This document shows positions 15,717-24,186 of a stretch of DNA of 38,643 nucleotides, piece after piece. Below the pieces are notes generated by a model. The model did not search any database. It saw nothing but the letters and a program-made list of their open reading frames with translations, and was not told the origin of the DNA. Both the position numbers and the translations under genes were made by a program. Each line of letters begins with the position of its first letter. The stretch's first letter is position 1. Source of the stretch: Clostridia bacterium (GTDB taxonomy: Bacteria > Bacillota > Clostridia > Christensenellales > Aristaeellaceae); NCBI GenBank assembly GCA_017615475.1, contig JAGAAC010000002.1, positions 1-38,643 on the forward strand, read 5' to 3'.

Positions 15717-16787
15717 ATGAAGATGATCGGGAAAACCCTGAAATGGATCATCCGCGTTATACTGGCACTGGTCCTGCTGCTCGCCGTGGCGCTGGGTGTT
15801 TTCACCGCGGCTGAATACAGGCCTGCTGATACAGAGGTCATCATCCCAGACCGGCAGGCTGAAGCGGTCCTCGAAACCGGGAAACCCCTTTCCGTCGTTT
15901 CCTGGAACTGCGGTTACGGAGCGCTGGGGGATAATGCTGATTTCTTTATGGACGGCGGAACCTCTGTCTATACAGCGGATAAGGAGCGTGTGGAAACAAA
16001 CCTCTCCGGTATCCGCGATACGCTGAAATCCCTTCAGCCGGACCTGCTGATCCTGCAGGAAGTCGATATCGGTTCTGCCCGAAGCTACGGAATGGATGAA
16101 CGGACCGTCCTCCGCGATATCCTGCCCGGTGCTTCTGAAGCCTTCGCCTATAACTTCAATACGCTCTTTGTTCCCTTTCCGCTTCCGCCCATGGGGCACG
16201 TGGAAAGCGGTCTGTTCACCCTGAGCGCTGCTGAACCGCGGACAGCGGAACGGATATCGCTGCCGGTGCCCTTCTCCTGGCCTATCCGGCTGTTCAATCT
16301 GAAAAGGTGCCTGCTGGTCAGCCGTTTCCCCGTCCGGGGAAGCGATAAGGAACTGGTGCTGATCAACCTGCATCTGGAAGCCTATGATTCCGGTGAGGGC
16401 AAGGAAGCCCAGACCCGGCAGCTGGTCTCCCTGATGCAGGAGGAATATGCCAAAGGCAACTATGTGATTGCCGGCGGTGATTTCAACCAGCGTTTCACCA
16501 ACATTGACCAGAGCGCTTATGCGGTTTATGAAGGCATGTGGCAGCCCGGTGTCATTGATGCCGAAGCCTTCGGCAGCGATTTTGCCCTGCTGATGGATCC
16601 GTCCTCCCCCACCTGCCGCTCCCTGGACCGCGCTTATGCCGGTGCAGAAAAGGCTGGATTCCAGTTCTACCTGATCGACGGGTTTATCGTTTCGGGCAAT
16701 GTGAAAACCGAATCGGTCGAAACCCTGGATTACGGGTTTGTCTGTTCCGATCACAATCCTGTCCGGATGGTCTTTACCCTGGACTGA
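15717..16787 (+). CDS. Membrane-anchored endonuclease/exonuclease/phosphatase-fold protein
   Basis: A 356-residue EEP-superfamily phosphodiesterase or phosphatase. One N-terminal membrane segment (about 9-31) leaves the domain outside the membrane. The catalytic set is intact: SWNCGYG (N64), LILQEVD (E115), INLHLEAYDSG, IAGGDFNQ and the final SDHNPV (H346). The fold includes sphingomyelinases, inositol-phosphate phosphatases and nucleases, and the sequence does not say which substrate is used. GGAGGTG precedes the ATG, 18 bases after mgtC. A terminator follows directly, closing the transcript. Confidence 0.88.
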   Translation: MKMIGKTLKWIIRVILALVLLLAVALGVFTAAEYRPADTEVIIPDRQAEAVLETGKPLSVVSWNCGYGALGDNADFFMDGGTSVYTADKERVETNLSGIRDTLKSLQPDLLILQEVDIGSARSYGMDERTVLRDILPGASEAFAYNFNTLFVPFPLPPMGHVESGLFTLSAAEPRTAERISLPVPFSWPIRLFNLKRCLLVSRFPVRGSDKELVLINLHLEAYDSGEGKEAQTRQLVSLMQEEYAKGNYVIAGGDFNQRFTNIDQSAYAVYEGMWQPGVIDAEAFGSDFALLMDPSSPTCRSLDRAYAGAEKAGFQFYLIDGFIVSGNVKTESVETLDYGFVCSDHNPVRMVFTLD

Positions 16788-16808
16788 TCCTGTATTCTGT
16801 TTTCCCTC

Positions 16809-16835
16809 ACGCCGGGCCTTTGCCCGGTGTTTTTT
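16809..16835 (+). terminator. Terminator after the EEP-fold gene
   Basis: ACGCCGGGC (16809-16817) pairs with GCCCGGTGT (16822-16830) through one G-T wobble. The loop is 4 bases and a T run follows (to 16835). It is a standard intrinsic terminator 22 bases after the stop codon. Confidence 0.92.
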
Positions 16836-16892
16836 GATGCCTTGCCGTGAACCCCTTTTCCTGCCGCCTTCCGGCATGATGATATTTTCCCC

Positions 16893-16921
16893 TTGCCGTA
16901 AGGAGCACATGGTCGTATCAT
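16893..16921 (+). promoter_or_regulatory. Probable promoter of the GH38 gene
   Basis: TTGCCG (16893-16898), a 17-base spacer and TATCAT (16916-16921) precede the GH38 ATG by about 90 bases. The rest of the 16836-17011 gap shows nothing else that I can support. Confidence 0.5.
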
Positions 16922-17011
16922 GGAAACAGAAGGAATGATGCGTTCCCGCCTGTGCCTGACAGAACCGTATACCGACTTTCCCGTCATCTGCTTATATGAA
17001 GGGAGATTCCT

Positions 17012-20000
17012 ATGATCAATGAACTGTCCGAAGAGCTGAATCATGTGATTGATGCCCTGGCAGAGGACTTTTATCATCCCCTCGGTCCGATCCCGCTGGA
17101 AGGGTTCACCGCGGACCGGGATATGACGCTTTCTGAAGCGGAAAGCGCATCCCGTGTTTCCTGGCCGGAAGGAACCGTATGGGGTGGCCCCTGGGACTAC
17201 GCCTGGATGTTCGGATCCTTTACCGTTCCGCCGGAGGCTGCCGGCGAACGGATTGTCATGGATCTAAATCCCGGGGGTGAAGCCACGGTTTTTGTCAACG
17301 GGGAACCCTTCGGAACGCGCAGGGCAGACCGGCTTGACCATCTCCATCATTTCATTGTGGACCAGACCGTCTGCAGATGTGCTTCAGGCGGTGAAACCAT
17401 TTCCGTTGCCATGGAGGTTTACGGCGGCACCCCGCTGCCGGCTCATCCGTCCCGGCCTGTATTTCCTGAAAACGGAATCAGCTTTTCCCATACAGAAGCA
17501 TCCTCTGTCGGCCGGAATACCTTCGGCTGGTGGAATGAGGAAGCTTACCAGCTGTGGCTGGACCTGACCGTTCTGCGGGATGTTCATCATTACCTGAATC
17601 CCGACGACAGCTTCCGCGAAGCACTTGAAAAGGGGTTCACCGAACTTCTGGACACCCTGGACCTGGAACAGCCGGTCAGTAGCCGGCGGAAAGCCTGCAC
17701 CGCTGCCCGGGTTCTGATGGCTCCGCTTGTTCATGCGCATAACGGGACCTTTGCGGCATCCATGGGCGTGATCGGCAATTCGCATCTGGACCTTGCCTGG
17801 CTCTGGCCCATGGCCGAAACCCGCCGGAAAACAGCCCGGACCTTTGCCGCGCAGCTGCGTCTTCTGAAAGAATATCCGGAAGCGCTTTTTCTGCAAAGCC
17901 AGTGTGCCGAATATGAGCTCTGCCGGAAGCATTACCCGGAGCTTTTTGAAGAAGTCAGGAAAGCCGTTGCGGAAGGCCGCTGGATAGCGGACGGCGGTAT
18001 GTGGGTCGAACCCGACACCAATCTTACCGGCGGTGAATCACTGGTGCGCCAGTTCCTGTACGGTCGGCGTTATTTCAGGGAAGTGCTGGGCGTGGAAAGC
18101 CGGGTTGCCTGGCTTCCGGACAGCTTCGGTTACAGCGCCGCCCTTCCCCAGATCATCAAAGGCTTTGGAATGACCGGCCTTACCACCCAGAAAATCTTCT
18201 GGTCCTATAATGACGCGGAGCCTTTCCCCCACCACGCCTTCCTGTGGCGCGGCATGGATGGTTCCCTGGTTCCGTCCTTCCTGCACATGTTTTACGAAAC
18301 GCGTACCGATGCCGCCACGGTCCACAGGCGCTGGGTCGACCGCCTGGAGCGGGACGGAAGCTGTGATTTCTATCTGCCCTTCGGCTATGGCGACGGCGGC
18401 GGAGGCCCGACCCGGGATGACATGGAACAGATCCGGCGCCAGAAGGACCTGCAGGGAGCCCCGAAGCTTTACTGGATCACGCCGGAGGATTATCTCAAAA
18501 AACGGGATAACGGTTCTCTGCCGGTTTTCCGTGGAGAGCTGTATTTTCCCTGCCATCGCGGCACTTATACCACCCAGGCCCTGATCAAGAAAGGAAACCG
18601 CCGGGCGGAGCATATGCTCCGTGTGTGGGAAATGCTGGCCGCCATGGCCGCGTTTGCCGGCCGTGCGGACTACCCGGCTGCCTCCCTGGAGGAAAACTGG
18701 AAGCTGCTCCTGACAAACCAGTTCCACGACATTCTGCCCGGCTCCTCCGTTTCCCGTGTCTACGAGGAAGCGCGTATGGATATCGCCAGGATCAGGGATA
18801 CAGCCCTCCGCGGTTCCAAAAACGCCTTGTTGTCCTTCTGCCGGAACGGTCAGGGACTCACCGTTTTCAATCCTTCCTCCCATCGGGTAACCAGGGTAAT
18901 CCGGGCGGACAGCCGGTTTGCCGAAGGTGCTGTGACCCGGGAGGGAATCCGTTTCCAGGCCGCGGAATATAAGGACGAGGCGCTGGTCCTGGCCAGTCTG
19001 GAACCCATGTCCGCCGTCACGATGTATCCGGCCAAGGTACCTGTCCACAGCCGGGCCACCGTCACGCGTAAGGGGAAAAGCTACGTGCTGGAAAACTCGA
19101 ACCTCCGGGCCGTGGTAACGGACCGGGGCGAACTGACTTCCTTTGTTCTTCTGCAGGACGGCAGAGAACGGATCCGTTCCCGCTCCAACGTTTTCCATCT
19201 GTACCGTGATCTCCCCCGCCGTTTTGACGCCTGGGACCTGGACAGCCGGACAGAGCACCGGGAAATTTCGCCTGATGCGGTCTGTACAGCGGAAATCGTC
19301 TGCCCCAGCGGCATTTTTGCGGAACTGAAGATTACCACCCGTTTTTCCTCTTCTGTTATTACCCAGTGGATCCGCCTGACCGCCGAAGAGGAACAGCTTG
19401 AATTTATCACTGAGGCCGACTGGCAGGAACGCCACCGTCTGCTGAAGGTTACTTTCGACACGGGAATCGGTGCCGATCAGGCGGATCATCAGATCCAGTT
19501 CGGCTATCTTTCCCGTCCCGCCCATCGTTCCCGTCAGTATGATACCGACCGTTTTGAAGTCTGTGCCCATGCCTGGACCGCGCTGCGGGATACCTCCCGA
19601 GGGGCAGCTCTCCTGAACGACTGCAAATACGGTGTTTCTGTCAATGACGGGGTTATCGGCCTCAGTCTGCTTCGCTCCCCGACATGGCCGGACGCCGAAG
19701 CGGACCGCGGCCGCCATCGTTTCATCTATGTTTACCGTGCCTGGAACGGTCCGCTTGAAACCTCCGGGGTTACCGAAGCAGCGGAGGTGCTCAATGACCC
19801 GCTGATCACCGTACCGGGTTCTTCCGTTCCGCTGCGCCTGCTGTCCTGCAGCGATCCCTCGGTCTCTGTGGAAAGCGTCAAGCTGGCGGAAGACGGTTCC
19901 GGGGATCTGATCATCCGCCTGTTTGAAAGCATGGGAGGTTCCCGTACAGCCGTTATCCATCCCCATCTCCCCTTCGGCGGTGCCCGCCTTTGCTCCCTGG

Positions 20001-20200
20001 CGGAAGTTCCCGGCGATATTCTGGCCGTCAGGGACAACACCTTCACTCTTTCCTTCCGACCTTTTGAAATCATCACCCTGCGCCTTTGCCGTCGGGCAGC
20101 CCCGCCGACCTATCATTCCCTTGGTAATGACAGGAATCTTTGGCCCGGTCTCTCCGGAATTCTGGCCAATGATGCAGACGACAAAACCCCTGAATCCTGA
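17012..20200 (+). CDS. GH38 alpha-mannosidase
   Basis: A 1062-residue GH38 enzyme, a retaining zinc-dependent alpha-mannosidase. A jelly-roll-like domain (about 1-245) precedes the catalytic barrel. Zinc ligands are H258 and D260 in NSHLDLAWLWP, the nucleophile D370 in AWLPDSFGYSAALPQI, and H572-D573 in NQFHDILPGSS. The helical middle and C-terminal beta domains (about 600-1040) complete the normal length for bacterial and cytosolic members. There is no signal peptide, so it acts on imported mannosides. It has its own promoter and a probable terminator. The adjacent importer-plus-kinase cluster on the same strand is the likely supplier of substrate and consumer of product. Linkage specificity is not readable. 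Confidence 0.93.
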   Translation: MINELSEELNHVIDALAEDFYHPLGPIPLEGFTADRDMTLSEAESASRVSWPEGTVWGGPWDYAWMFGSFTVPPEAAGERIVMDLNPGGEATVFVNGEPFGTRRADRLDHLHHFIVDQTVCRCASGGETISVAMEVYGGTPLPAHPSRPVFPENGISFSHTEASSVGRNTFGWWNEEAYQLWLDLTVLRDVHHYLNPDDSFREALEKGFTELLDTLDLEQPVSSRRKACTAARVLMAPLVHAHNGTFAASMGVIGNSHLDLAWLWPMAETRRKTARTFAAQLRLLKEYPEALFLQSQCAEYELCRKHYPELFEEVRKAVAEGRWIADGGMWVEPDTNLTGGESLVRQFLYGRRYFREVLGVESRVAWLPDSFGYSAALPQIIKGFGMTGLTTQKIFWSYNDAEPFPHHAFLWRGMDGSLVPSFLHMFYETRTDAATVHRRWVDRLERDGSCDFYLPFGYGDGGGGPTRDDMEQIRRQKDLQGAPKLYWITPEDYLKKRDNGSLPVFRGELYFPCHRGTYTTQALIKKGNRRAEHMLRVWEMLAAMAAFAGRADYPAASLEENWKLLLTNQFHDILPGSSVSRVYEEARMDIARIRDTALRGSKNALLSFCRNGQGLTVFNPSSHRVTRVIRADSRFAEGAVTREGIRFQAAEYKDEALVLASLEPMSAVTMYPAKVPVHSRATVTRKGKSYVLENSNLRAVVTDRGELTSFVLLQDGRERIRSRSNVFHLYRDLPRRFDAWDLDSRTEHREISPDAVCTAEIVCPSGIFAELKITTRFSSSVITQWIRLTAEEEQLEFITEADWQERHRLLKVTFDTGIGADQADHQIQFGYLSRPAHRSRQYDTDRFEVCAHAWTALRDTSRGAALLNDCKYGVSVNDGVIGLSLLRSPTWPDAEADRGRHRFIYVYRAWNGPLETSGVTEAAEVLNDPLITVPGSSVPLRLLSCSDPSVSVESVKLAEDGSGDLIIRLFESMGGSRTAVIHPHLPFGGARLCSLAEVPGDILAVRDNTFTLSFRPFEIITLRLCRRAAPPTYHSLGNDRNLWPGLSGILANDADDKTPES

Positions 20201-20221
20201 CAGCCGTAGCAGCATCCTTTT

Positions 20222-20279
20222 CCGGTTTCGGATCAGCCGTGATCAACCCCTTTTATACGGCATCAGAACCGGCTTTTTT
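20222..20279 (+). terminator. Probable terminator after the GH38 gene
   Basis: CCGGTT (20222-20227) pairs with AACCGG (20267-20272), followed by C and six Ts. Inside, GCCGT (20236-20240) pairs with ACGGC (20257-20261). The branched shape and long loop make it less certain than the other terminators. Confidence 0.5.
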
Positions 20280-20326
20280 CGGTGTCCTTTTTGTATACGG
20301 AATGCAGGAAAATCAACGTTTTCCGA

Positions 20327-20355
20327 TTGACAAAGCCATCGTGGAAAGGTATACT
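20327..20355 (+). promoter_or_regulatory. Sigma-A promoter of the importer/kinase operon
   Basis: TTGACA (20327-20332), a 17-base spacer and TATACT (20350-20355) are a near-perfect vegetative promoter. Predicted start is near 20362, about 49 bases before the binding-protein ATG. A strong core with an overlapping palindrome suggests control by repression. Confidence 0.88.
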
Positions 20356-20370
20356 TTTTGTAACAAAAAG
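20354..20370. promoter_or_regulatory. Operator-like palindrome over -10/+1 of the importer operon
   Basis: CTTTTTGT-A-ACAAAAAG is a perfect 17-base palindrome overlapping the last two bases of the -10 and the start point. Bound repressor would block initiation. Its half-site ACAAAAA also occurs in the palindrome next to lacI at 35248-35269, but there the half-sites face the other way. A second small hairpin, GCAGC/GCTGC, follows in the leader. Confidence 0.5.
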
Positions 20371-20410
20371 CAGCCGGTTTCGCTGCGAAAAAATCATATG
20401 GAGGTTTGCT

Positions 20411-21673
20411 ATGAAGAAATTCCTTTCTGTCATTCTTGCCCTGTCTCTGTTCCTGTCGCTGGCGGTTGTTTCCGCCCATGCGGAGGACATTACGCTGGAC
20501 GTCATCATTGCCCAGTACGGTGACAACACGCAGAACTGGTTCCTGGGCGAAGGAATGGACGGCTCCAACTTCGTCAAAAAATTCGAGGAAGCCAACCCCG
20601 GCATCAAGCTGAACCTGGAAGTTGTTTCCTGGAATGACCTGTACACTGTTGTTTCCACCCGGATCAGCAACAACAACGCGCCGGACATCCTGAACATCGA
20701 CGTGTTTGCTGACTACGCGAATGAAGGCCTGCTGCTTCCCGTTTCCGACTACTGCCCCGAAGAGCTCTTCAATGATTTCTTCCCGCAGTTCATTGAGCAG
20801 TCCGTGATCGACGGAACCGTCTGGGCAGTGCCGGACCTGGCTTCCGCCCGTGCTGTGTTCTACAACGAAGACCTGCTCAGGGAAGCCGGCGTGGACAAGG
20901 TTCCGGAAACCTGGGCTGAGCTGGAAGATGCTTCCCAGGCAATCCTGGATGCCTTCGGCGGTGATGTGTACCCCTGGGGTATTGACATGACCACGGACGA
21001 AGGCCAGGCTGCTTTTGCCTACTATGTCTGGGGCAACAACGGCGGCTTCGTCGATGAGAACGGCGAATGGGCCCTGAATACAGATGCCAACGTCGAAGCA
21101 ATCGAATATGCCATCGGCCTGGTTAACAAGGGCTTCACCAATCCGAACCCCGCAACCCAGACCCGCTATGATATCCAGGATATGTTTGCCGCCGGCAAGA
21201 TGGCCATGATCATCGCTCCCAACCAGCTGCCCACCTACATCAAGTCCAAGGAAGGCACTGTGGAGCCCGGCACCGCCGCCCTCCCGCATAACGAAGGCGC
21301 CACCTCCAGTTCCGTCGGCGTTATGGACCGTATCATGGCCTTCCGGGATGACAGTGCTCCCGATCAGGCTGCCCGTAATGAAGCCATCGGCAAGTTCCTC
21401 ACCTTCTTCTATGATCCGGCAAACTATGTTGGCTGGGTTTCCATGGAAGGCTTCCTGCCTGCTGTGAACTCCGCTGTCGGTGCCCTGGTGGAATCCGATC
21501 CTTCCTTCCAGGCCTGGCTGGATGTTCTGGGAAGCGCCAAGTTCTATCCCACCACCAAGGCGGAATGGAACGACGTGAAGCAGGGCGTCATCGCTGTCGA
21601 GCAGCAGGCGCTCACCGGCGGAAACGTGAAGGATCTGCTGGATGCGCTGCAGGCTCAGATTACCGGTAAATAA
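20411..21673 (+). CDS. ABC importer sugar-binding protein (family 1)
   Basis: A 420-residue extracytoplasmic solute-binding protein of the MalE/UgpB type. The signal peptide is MKKFLSVILALSLFLSLAVVSAHA, with a signal peptidase I site before EDITLDV. There is no lipobox cysteine, which is unusual for a Gram-positive binding protein. The body has typical features: FVKKFEEANPGIKLNLEVVSW, a hinge region around APDILNIDVFADYANEGLL, VWAVPD, and FYNEDLLREAGVD. I chose ATG 20411, with GGAGG upstream. It heads an operon with two permeases and a sugar kinase, and a stem-loop follows its stop codon. With GH38 just upstream, mannose-containing oligosaccharides are the likeliest ligands, but that is inference. 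Confidence 0.92.
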   Translation: MKKFLSVILALSLFLSLAVVSAHAEDITLDVIIAQYGDNTQNWFLGEGMDGSNFVKKFEEANPGIKLNLEVVSWNDLYTVVSTRISNNNAPDILNIDVFADYANEGLLLPVSDYCPEELFNDFFPQFIEQSVIDGTVWAVPDLASARAVFYNEDLLREAGVDKVPETWAELEDASQAILDAFGGDVYPWGIDMTTDEGQAAFAYYVWGNNGGFVDENGEWALNTDANVEAIEYAIGLVNKGFTNPNPATQTRYDIQDMFAAGKMAMIIAPNQLPTYIKSKEGTVEPGTAALPHNEGATSSSVGVMDRIMAFRDDSAPDQAARNEAIGKFLTFFYDPANYVGWVSMEGFLPAVNSAVGALVESDPSFQAWLDVLGSAKFYPTTKAEWNDVKQGVIAVEQQALTGGNVKDLLDALQAQITGK

Positions 21674-21686
21674 TTCCGTATCATCC

Positions 21687-21718
21687 GGGAGGCCGGTAGC
21701 CCCGGCCTCCCTCTTTTT
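21687..21718 (+). terminator. Attenuating stem-loop between binding protein and permease genes
   Basis: GGGAGGCCGG (21687-21696) pairs perfectly with CCGGCCTCCC (21702-21711) around a 5-base loop, and CTCTTTTT follows on the transcribed strand. Placed inside the operon, it is expected to give the binding protein more transcript than the permeases. Confidence 0.85.
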
Positions 21719-21735
21719 ATGACAGGAGAAGGATC

Positions 21736-22623
21736 ATGCGTTCAGTTTTTGTCCGTCATCGTTGGGAACCCTATCTCTGGATTCTTCCCAGCATCCTGCT
21801 GATGCTGGTTTTCGTTGTATTTCCGATCGGTATCGTCTTCCGACTGGCTTTCAGCCGCATCAGCCGTGCCGGCGTTGTCGGTGAATTTATCGGACTGAAG
21901 AACTTTCAGGACGCTGTTTCCTCCACCGCCTTCCCTCAGGTAATGCTGAACACCGCTTTCTGGGTAGTCTCCGTTGTGGGGCTGTCCACCCTGATCGGTT
22001 TCACCTGCGCCATGGTCCTCAACCAGCCCTTCCGCGGCCGGAAAATCGCCCGGTCGATCATGGTCTTTCCCTGGGCCGCCTCCCTTGTTATCCAGGCTTC
22101 CGTATGGAACTACATCATCAAGATGGAATACGGCAACCTGAACAACATCCTGCTGAATCTTGGCTTTTTGCAGAATGCGGTGAACTGGCGCGCCTCCTAC
22201 CAGATTGAGTTCATCTGGGAGTGCGCTGTCGGCATCATCGTCACGATCCCCTTCGTCACCTTTACCGTTCTTTCCGGTTTACAGTCCATTGACGCCTCCT
22301 ACTATGAAGCAGCTACCGTGGACGGTGCCGGCTTCTGGAACAAACTGCGCCATGTGACCATTCCCCTTGTCAAACCGTCTCTCACGGTATCCACCGTGCT
22401 GAACATTATATATGTTTTCAATTCCTTCCCCATCATCTATACCATTACAAAAGGCGCACCCGCCAACAAAACGGACACCATGGTCACCTACCTGTATATG
22501 CTGGCCTTCTATGACCAGCGCAAAGGCCCGGCCACCGCGCTTTCGGTGATTGGTTTCCTGATCCTGTGCGTTGCCTCCGGCTGCTATATGCTCATGACCA
22601 TGCGGAAGGAGGATTCTCTCTAA
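21736..22623 (+). CDS. ABC sugar importer permease, MalF/UgpA type
   Basis: A 295-residue inner-membrane permease with six membrane segments. The cytoplasmic EAA loop EAATVDGAGFWNKLRHVTIP (about 195-214) contacts the ATPase. Length and pattern are those of MalF/UgpA-type subunits without the large MalF periplasmic loop. AGGAGAAGG precedes the ATG. The stop TAA overlaps the ATG of the next permease by one base (TAATG), so the two subunits are translationally coupled. No ATPase gene is in the operon. Confidence 0.93.
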   Translation: MRSVFVRHRWEPYLWILPSILLMLVFVVFPIGIVFRLAFSRISRAGVVGEFIGLKNFQDAVSSTAFPQVMLNTAFWVVSVVGLSTLIGFTCAMVLNQPFRGRKIARSIMVFPWAASLVIQASVWNYIIKMEYGNLNNILLNLGFLQNAVNWRASYQIEFIWECAVGIIVTIPFVTFTVLSGLQSIDASYYEAATVDGAGFWNKLRHVTIPLVKPSLTVSTVLNIIYVFNSFPIIYTITKGAPANKTDTMVTYLYMLAFYDQRKGPATALSVIGFLILCVASGCYMLMTMRKEDSL

Positions 22624-24185
22624 TGAAAACGCTTTCCGCCAATCCGGTCCCCCGCCGCAGGATCCTGCTGCTCATTCTTTCCGCGCTGCTCCTGACAATA
22701 CTCCTTTGTTCCCTCACCTTCCTGCGTTTCTCATCCCAGCTGTATGTCAAACGTTCTCCCAACACCTTTGTGGGGGATGAAAAATATAAAACCGTCCGGC
22801 AGGAAGTGGAGCTTCAGCTCGAAGATTTCCGTACCCAGGGAACAGACGCGGTGATTGAGGAGCAGGTCATCGAGCGCGTCAACAGCAAAAATGAAACCAC
22901 TTCCCTCGTCATCTTCACCATCTGCGCCGCCAACAGCCGCAGCGGCTGGAACCTGCTGTCTGCCGGCCTTCCCTCTTCTTACCTGCTTGCTCTGATTCTG
23001 GTGCTGTCCGCCGCCGCGTGGCTGCTGACACTCTGTTCATCGTTCAGCGGAAACCGGGCTTTGGGCATCGCTTCCTTTGCGTTTTCCCTGGCTGCGTTCT
23101 TCCTGATCCCGGTCATTTTCAACCGGCTGAACCTGGACCTGTCCCGAACGGCAGCCCTGGCGCAGTCAGGCGGTGACACCGCTGCCCTGGACCGTCTCCG
23201 TCCGGCGCTGGATCGTTTCCTTTTTGGCAGCACCGCCGGAGATCAGCTGGATTCGATGCTGTCCGCGCTGAAATACAATATCTGTGCGGCGCCCTTCCTG
23301 CTGCTCCTGCCTGCGTTTATCACTGTCTGCGCCTCTGTCCTGGCAGCCTGCAGGCCCCTGAAAAAGACTCTTCTGCGCGTTGCGCTTTATGTCAGCGTGA
23401 TCCTGTTCTCGCTGTTTATACTCTATCCCTTCTTTGTCATGTTCATCACTGCTTTCCGCAGCAACACGGAAACGACAGACATGTATTTCCTCCGGATCCT
23501 TCCCTCCCGCTGGGTTTTCAGCAATCTCGGGGATATCCTGAAACGCAATGTGCTGCGGTACCTCGGGAATTCCCTCCTGATTTCAGGGGGTGCCACAATC
23601 ATCGCCCTGCTCTGCGGCATTCCTGCCGCCTATGCCATGGCGCGCATGGATTTCCGGGGAAAGAAAGCCTATCTCGGTTTCGTCATCATGAGCCAGATGT
23701 TCTCCCCGGTGGTGCTGCTGGTCGGTATTTCCCGCCTGATGAACACCCTGCACCTGAACGACACCCTCATGGGCCTGATGTTCATCAACGCGGCGTTCAA
23801 CCAGGCCTTCGCCATCTGGCTGCTGCGGGGCACCTTCGTCTCCATTTCCTCAGAAATGGAACAGGCCGCCTGTATAGACGGCTGCAGCGTCCTGGGTGCC
23901 ATGCTCCGTATTCTGCTGCCCATGGCTGCCCCCGGTATTGTTACAACCCTGATTTTCGTTTTTATCAACGCCTGGAACGAGTATACGGTTTCCACGGTGC
24001 TGATCTCCACCCAGACAAACAAACCCATCACCGTCGGCATCACCCAGTTTTCCTCCTTCAACATGATTGAATGGCAGTACCTGTTTGCGGCAGCCCTGCT
24101 GGCAACGGTTCCGGTCATCATCCTCTTCATGCTCATCGAGAAACACCTGGCCGCCGGCCTGACCGCAGGAGGAGTAAAAGGTTAA
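22623..24185 (+). CDS. ABC sugar importer permease, MalG type, with a 245-residue N-terminal membrane extension
   Basis: The C-terminal part (about 249-520) is a normal MalG-type permease: six membrane segments, the LRYLGNSLLISGG and GIPAAYAMARMDF motifs, and an EAA loop in divergent form (EQAACIDGCSVLGAMLRIL, starting EQ rather than EA). The first 245 residues are extra. Membrane segments at about 13-34, 119-138, 146-167 and 222-243 surround two extracytoplasmic loops of about 84 (35-118) and 54 residues (168-221). Positive residues (R11-R13, CRPLKK) put the N-terminus and the join inside. MalG-type subunits are usually about 280 residues. The reading frame is open and uninterrupted, so this is a real fusion. 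The extra loops could contact the binding protein or the sugar; that is inference. Confidence 0.88.
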   Translation: MKTLSANPVPRRRILLLILSALLLTILLCSLTFLRFSSQLYVKRSPNTFVGDEKYKTVRQEVELQLEDFRTQGTDAVIEEQVIERVNSKNETTSLVIFTICAANSRSGWNLLSAGLPSSYLLALILVLSAAAWLLTLCSSFSGNRALGIASFAFSLAAFFLIPVIFNRLNLDLSRTAALAQSGGDTAALDRLRPALDRFLFGSTAGDQLDSMLSALKYNICAAPFLLLLPAFITVCASVLAACRPLKKTLLRVALYVSVILFSLFILYPFFVMFITAFRSNTETTDMYFLRILPSRWVFSNLGDILKRNVLRYLGNSLLISGGATIIALLCGIPAAYAMARMDFRGKKAYLGFVIMSQMFSPVVLLVGISRLMNTLHLNDTLMGLMFINAAFNQAFAIWLLRGTFVSISSEMEQAACIDGCSVLGAMLRILLPMAAPGIVTTLIFVFINAWNEYTVSTVLISTQTNKPITVGITQFSSFNMIEWQYLFAAALLATVPVIILFMLIEKHLAAGLTAGGVKG

Positions 24186-24186
24186 T

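Noticed and set aside
18038-20215. A 725-codon open frame on the minus strand opposite the GH38 gene.
   Set aside because: The plus strand encodes a complete GH38 enzyme with all catalytic residues; the antisense frame has low-complexity Gly/Gln-rich sequence and no start signal.
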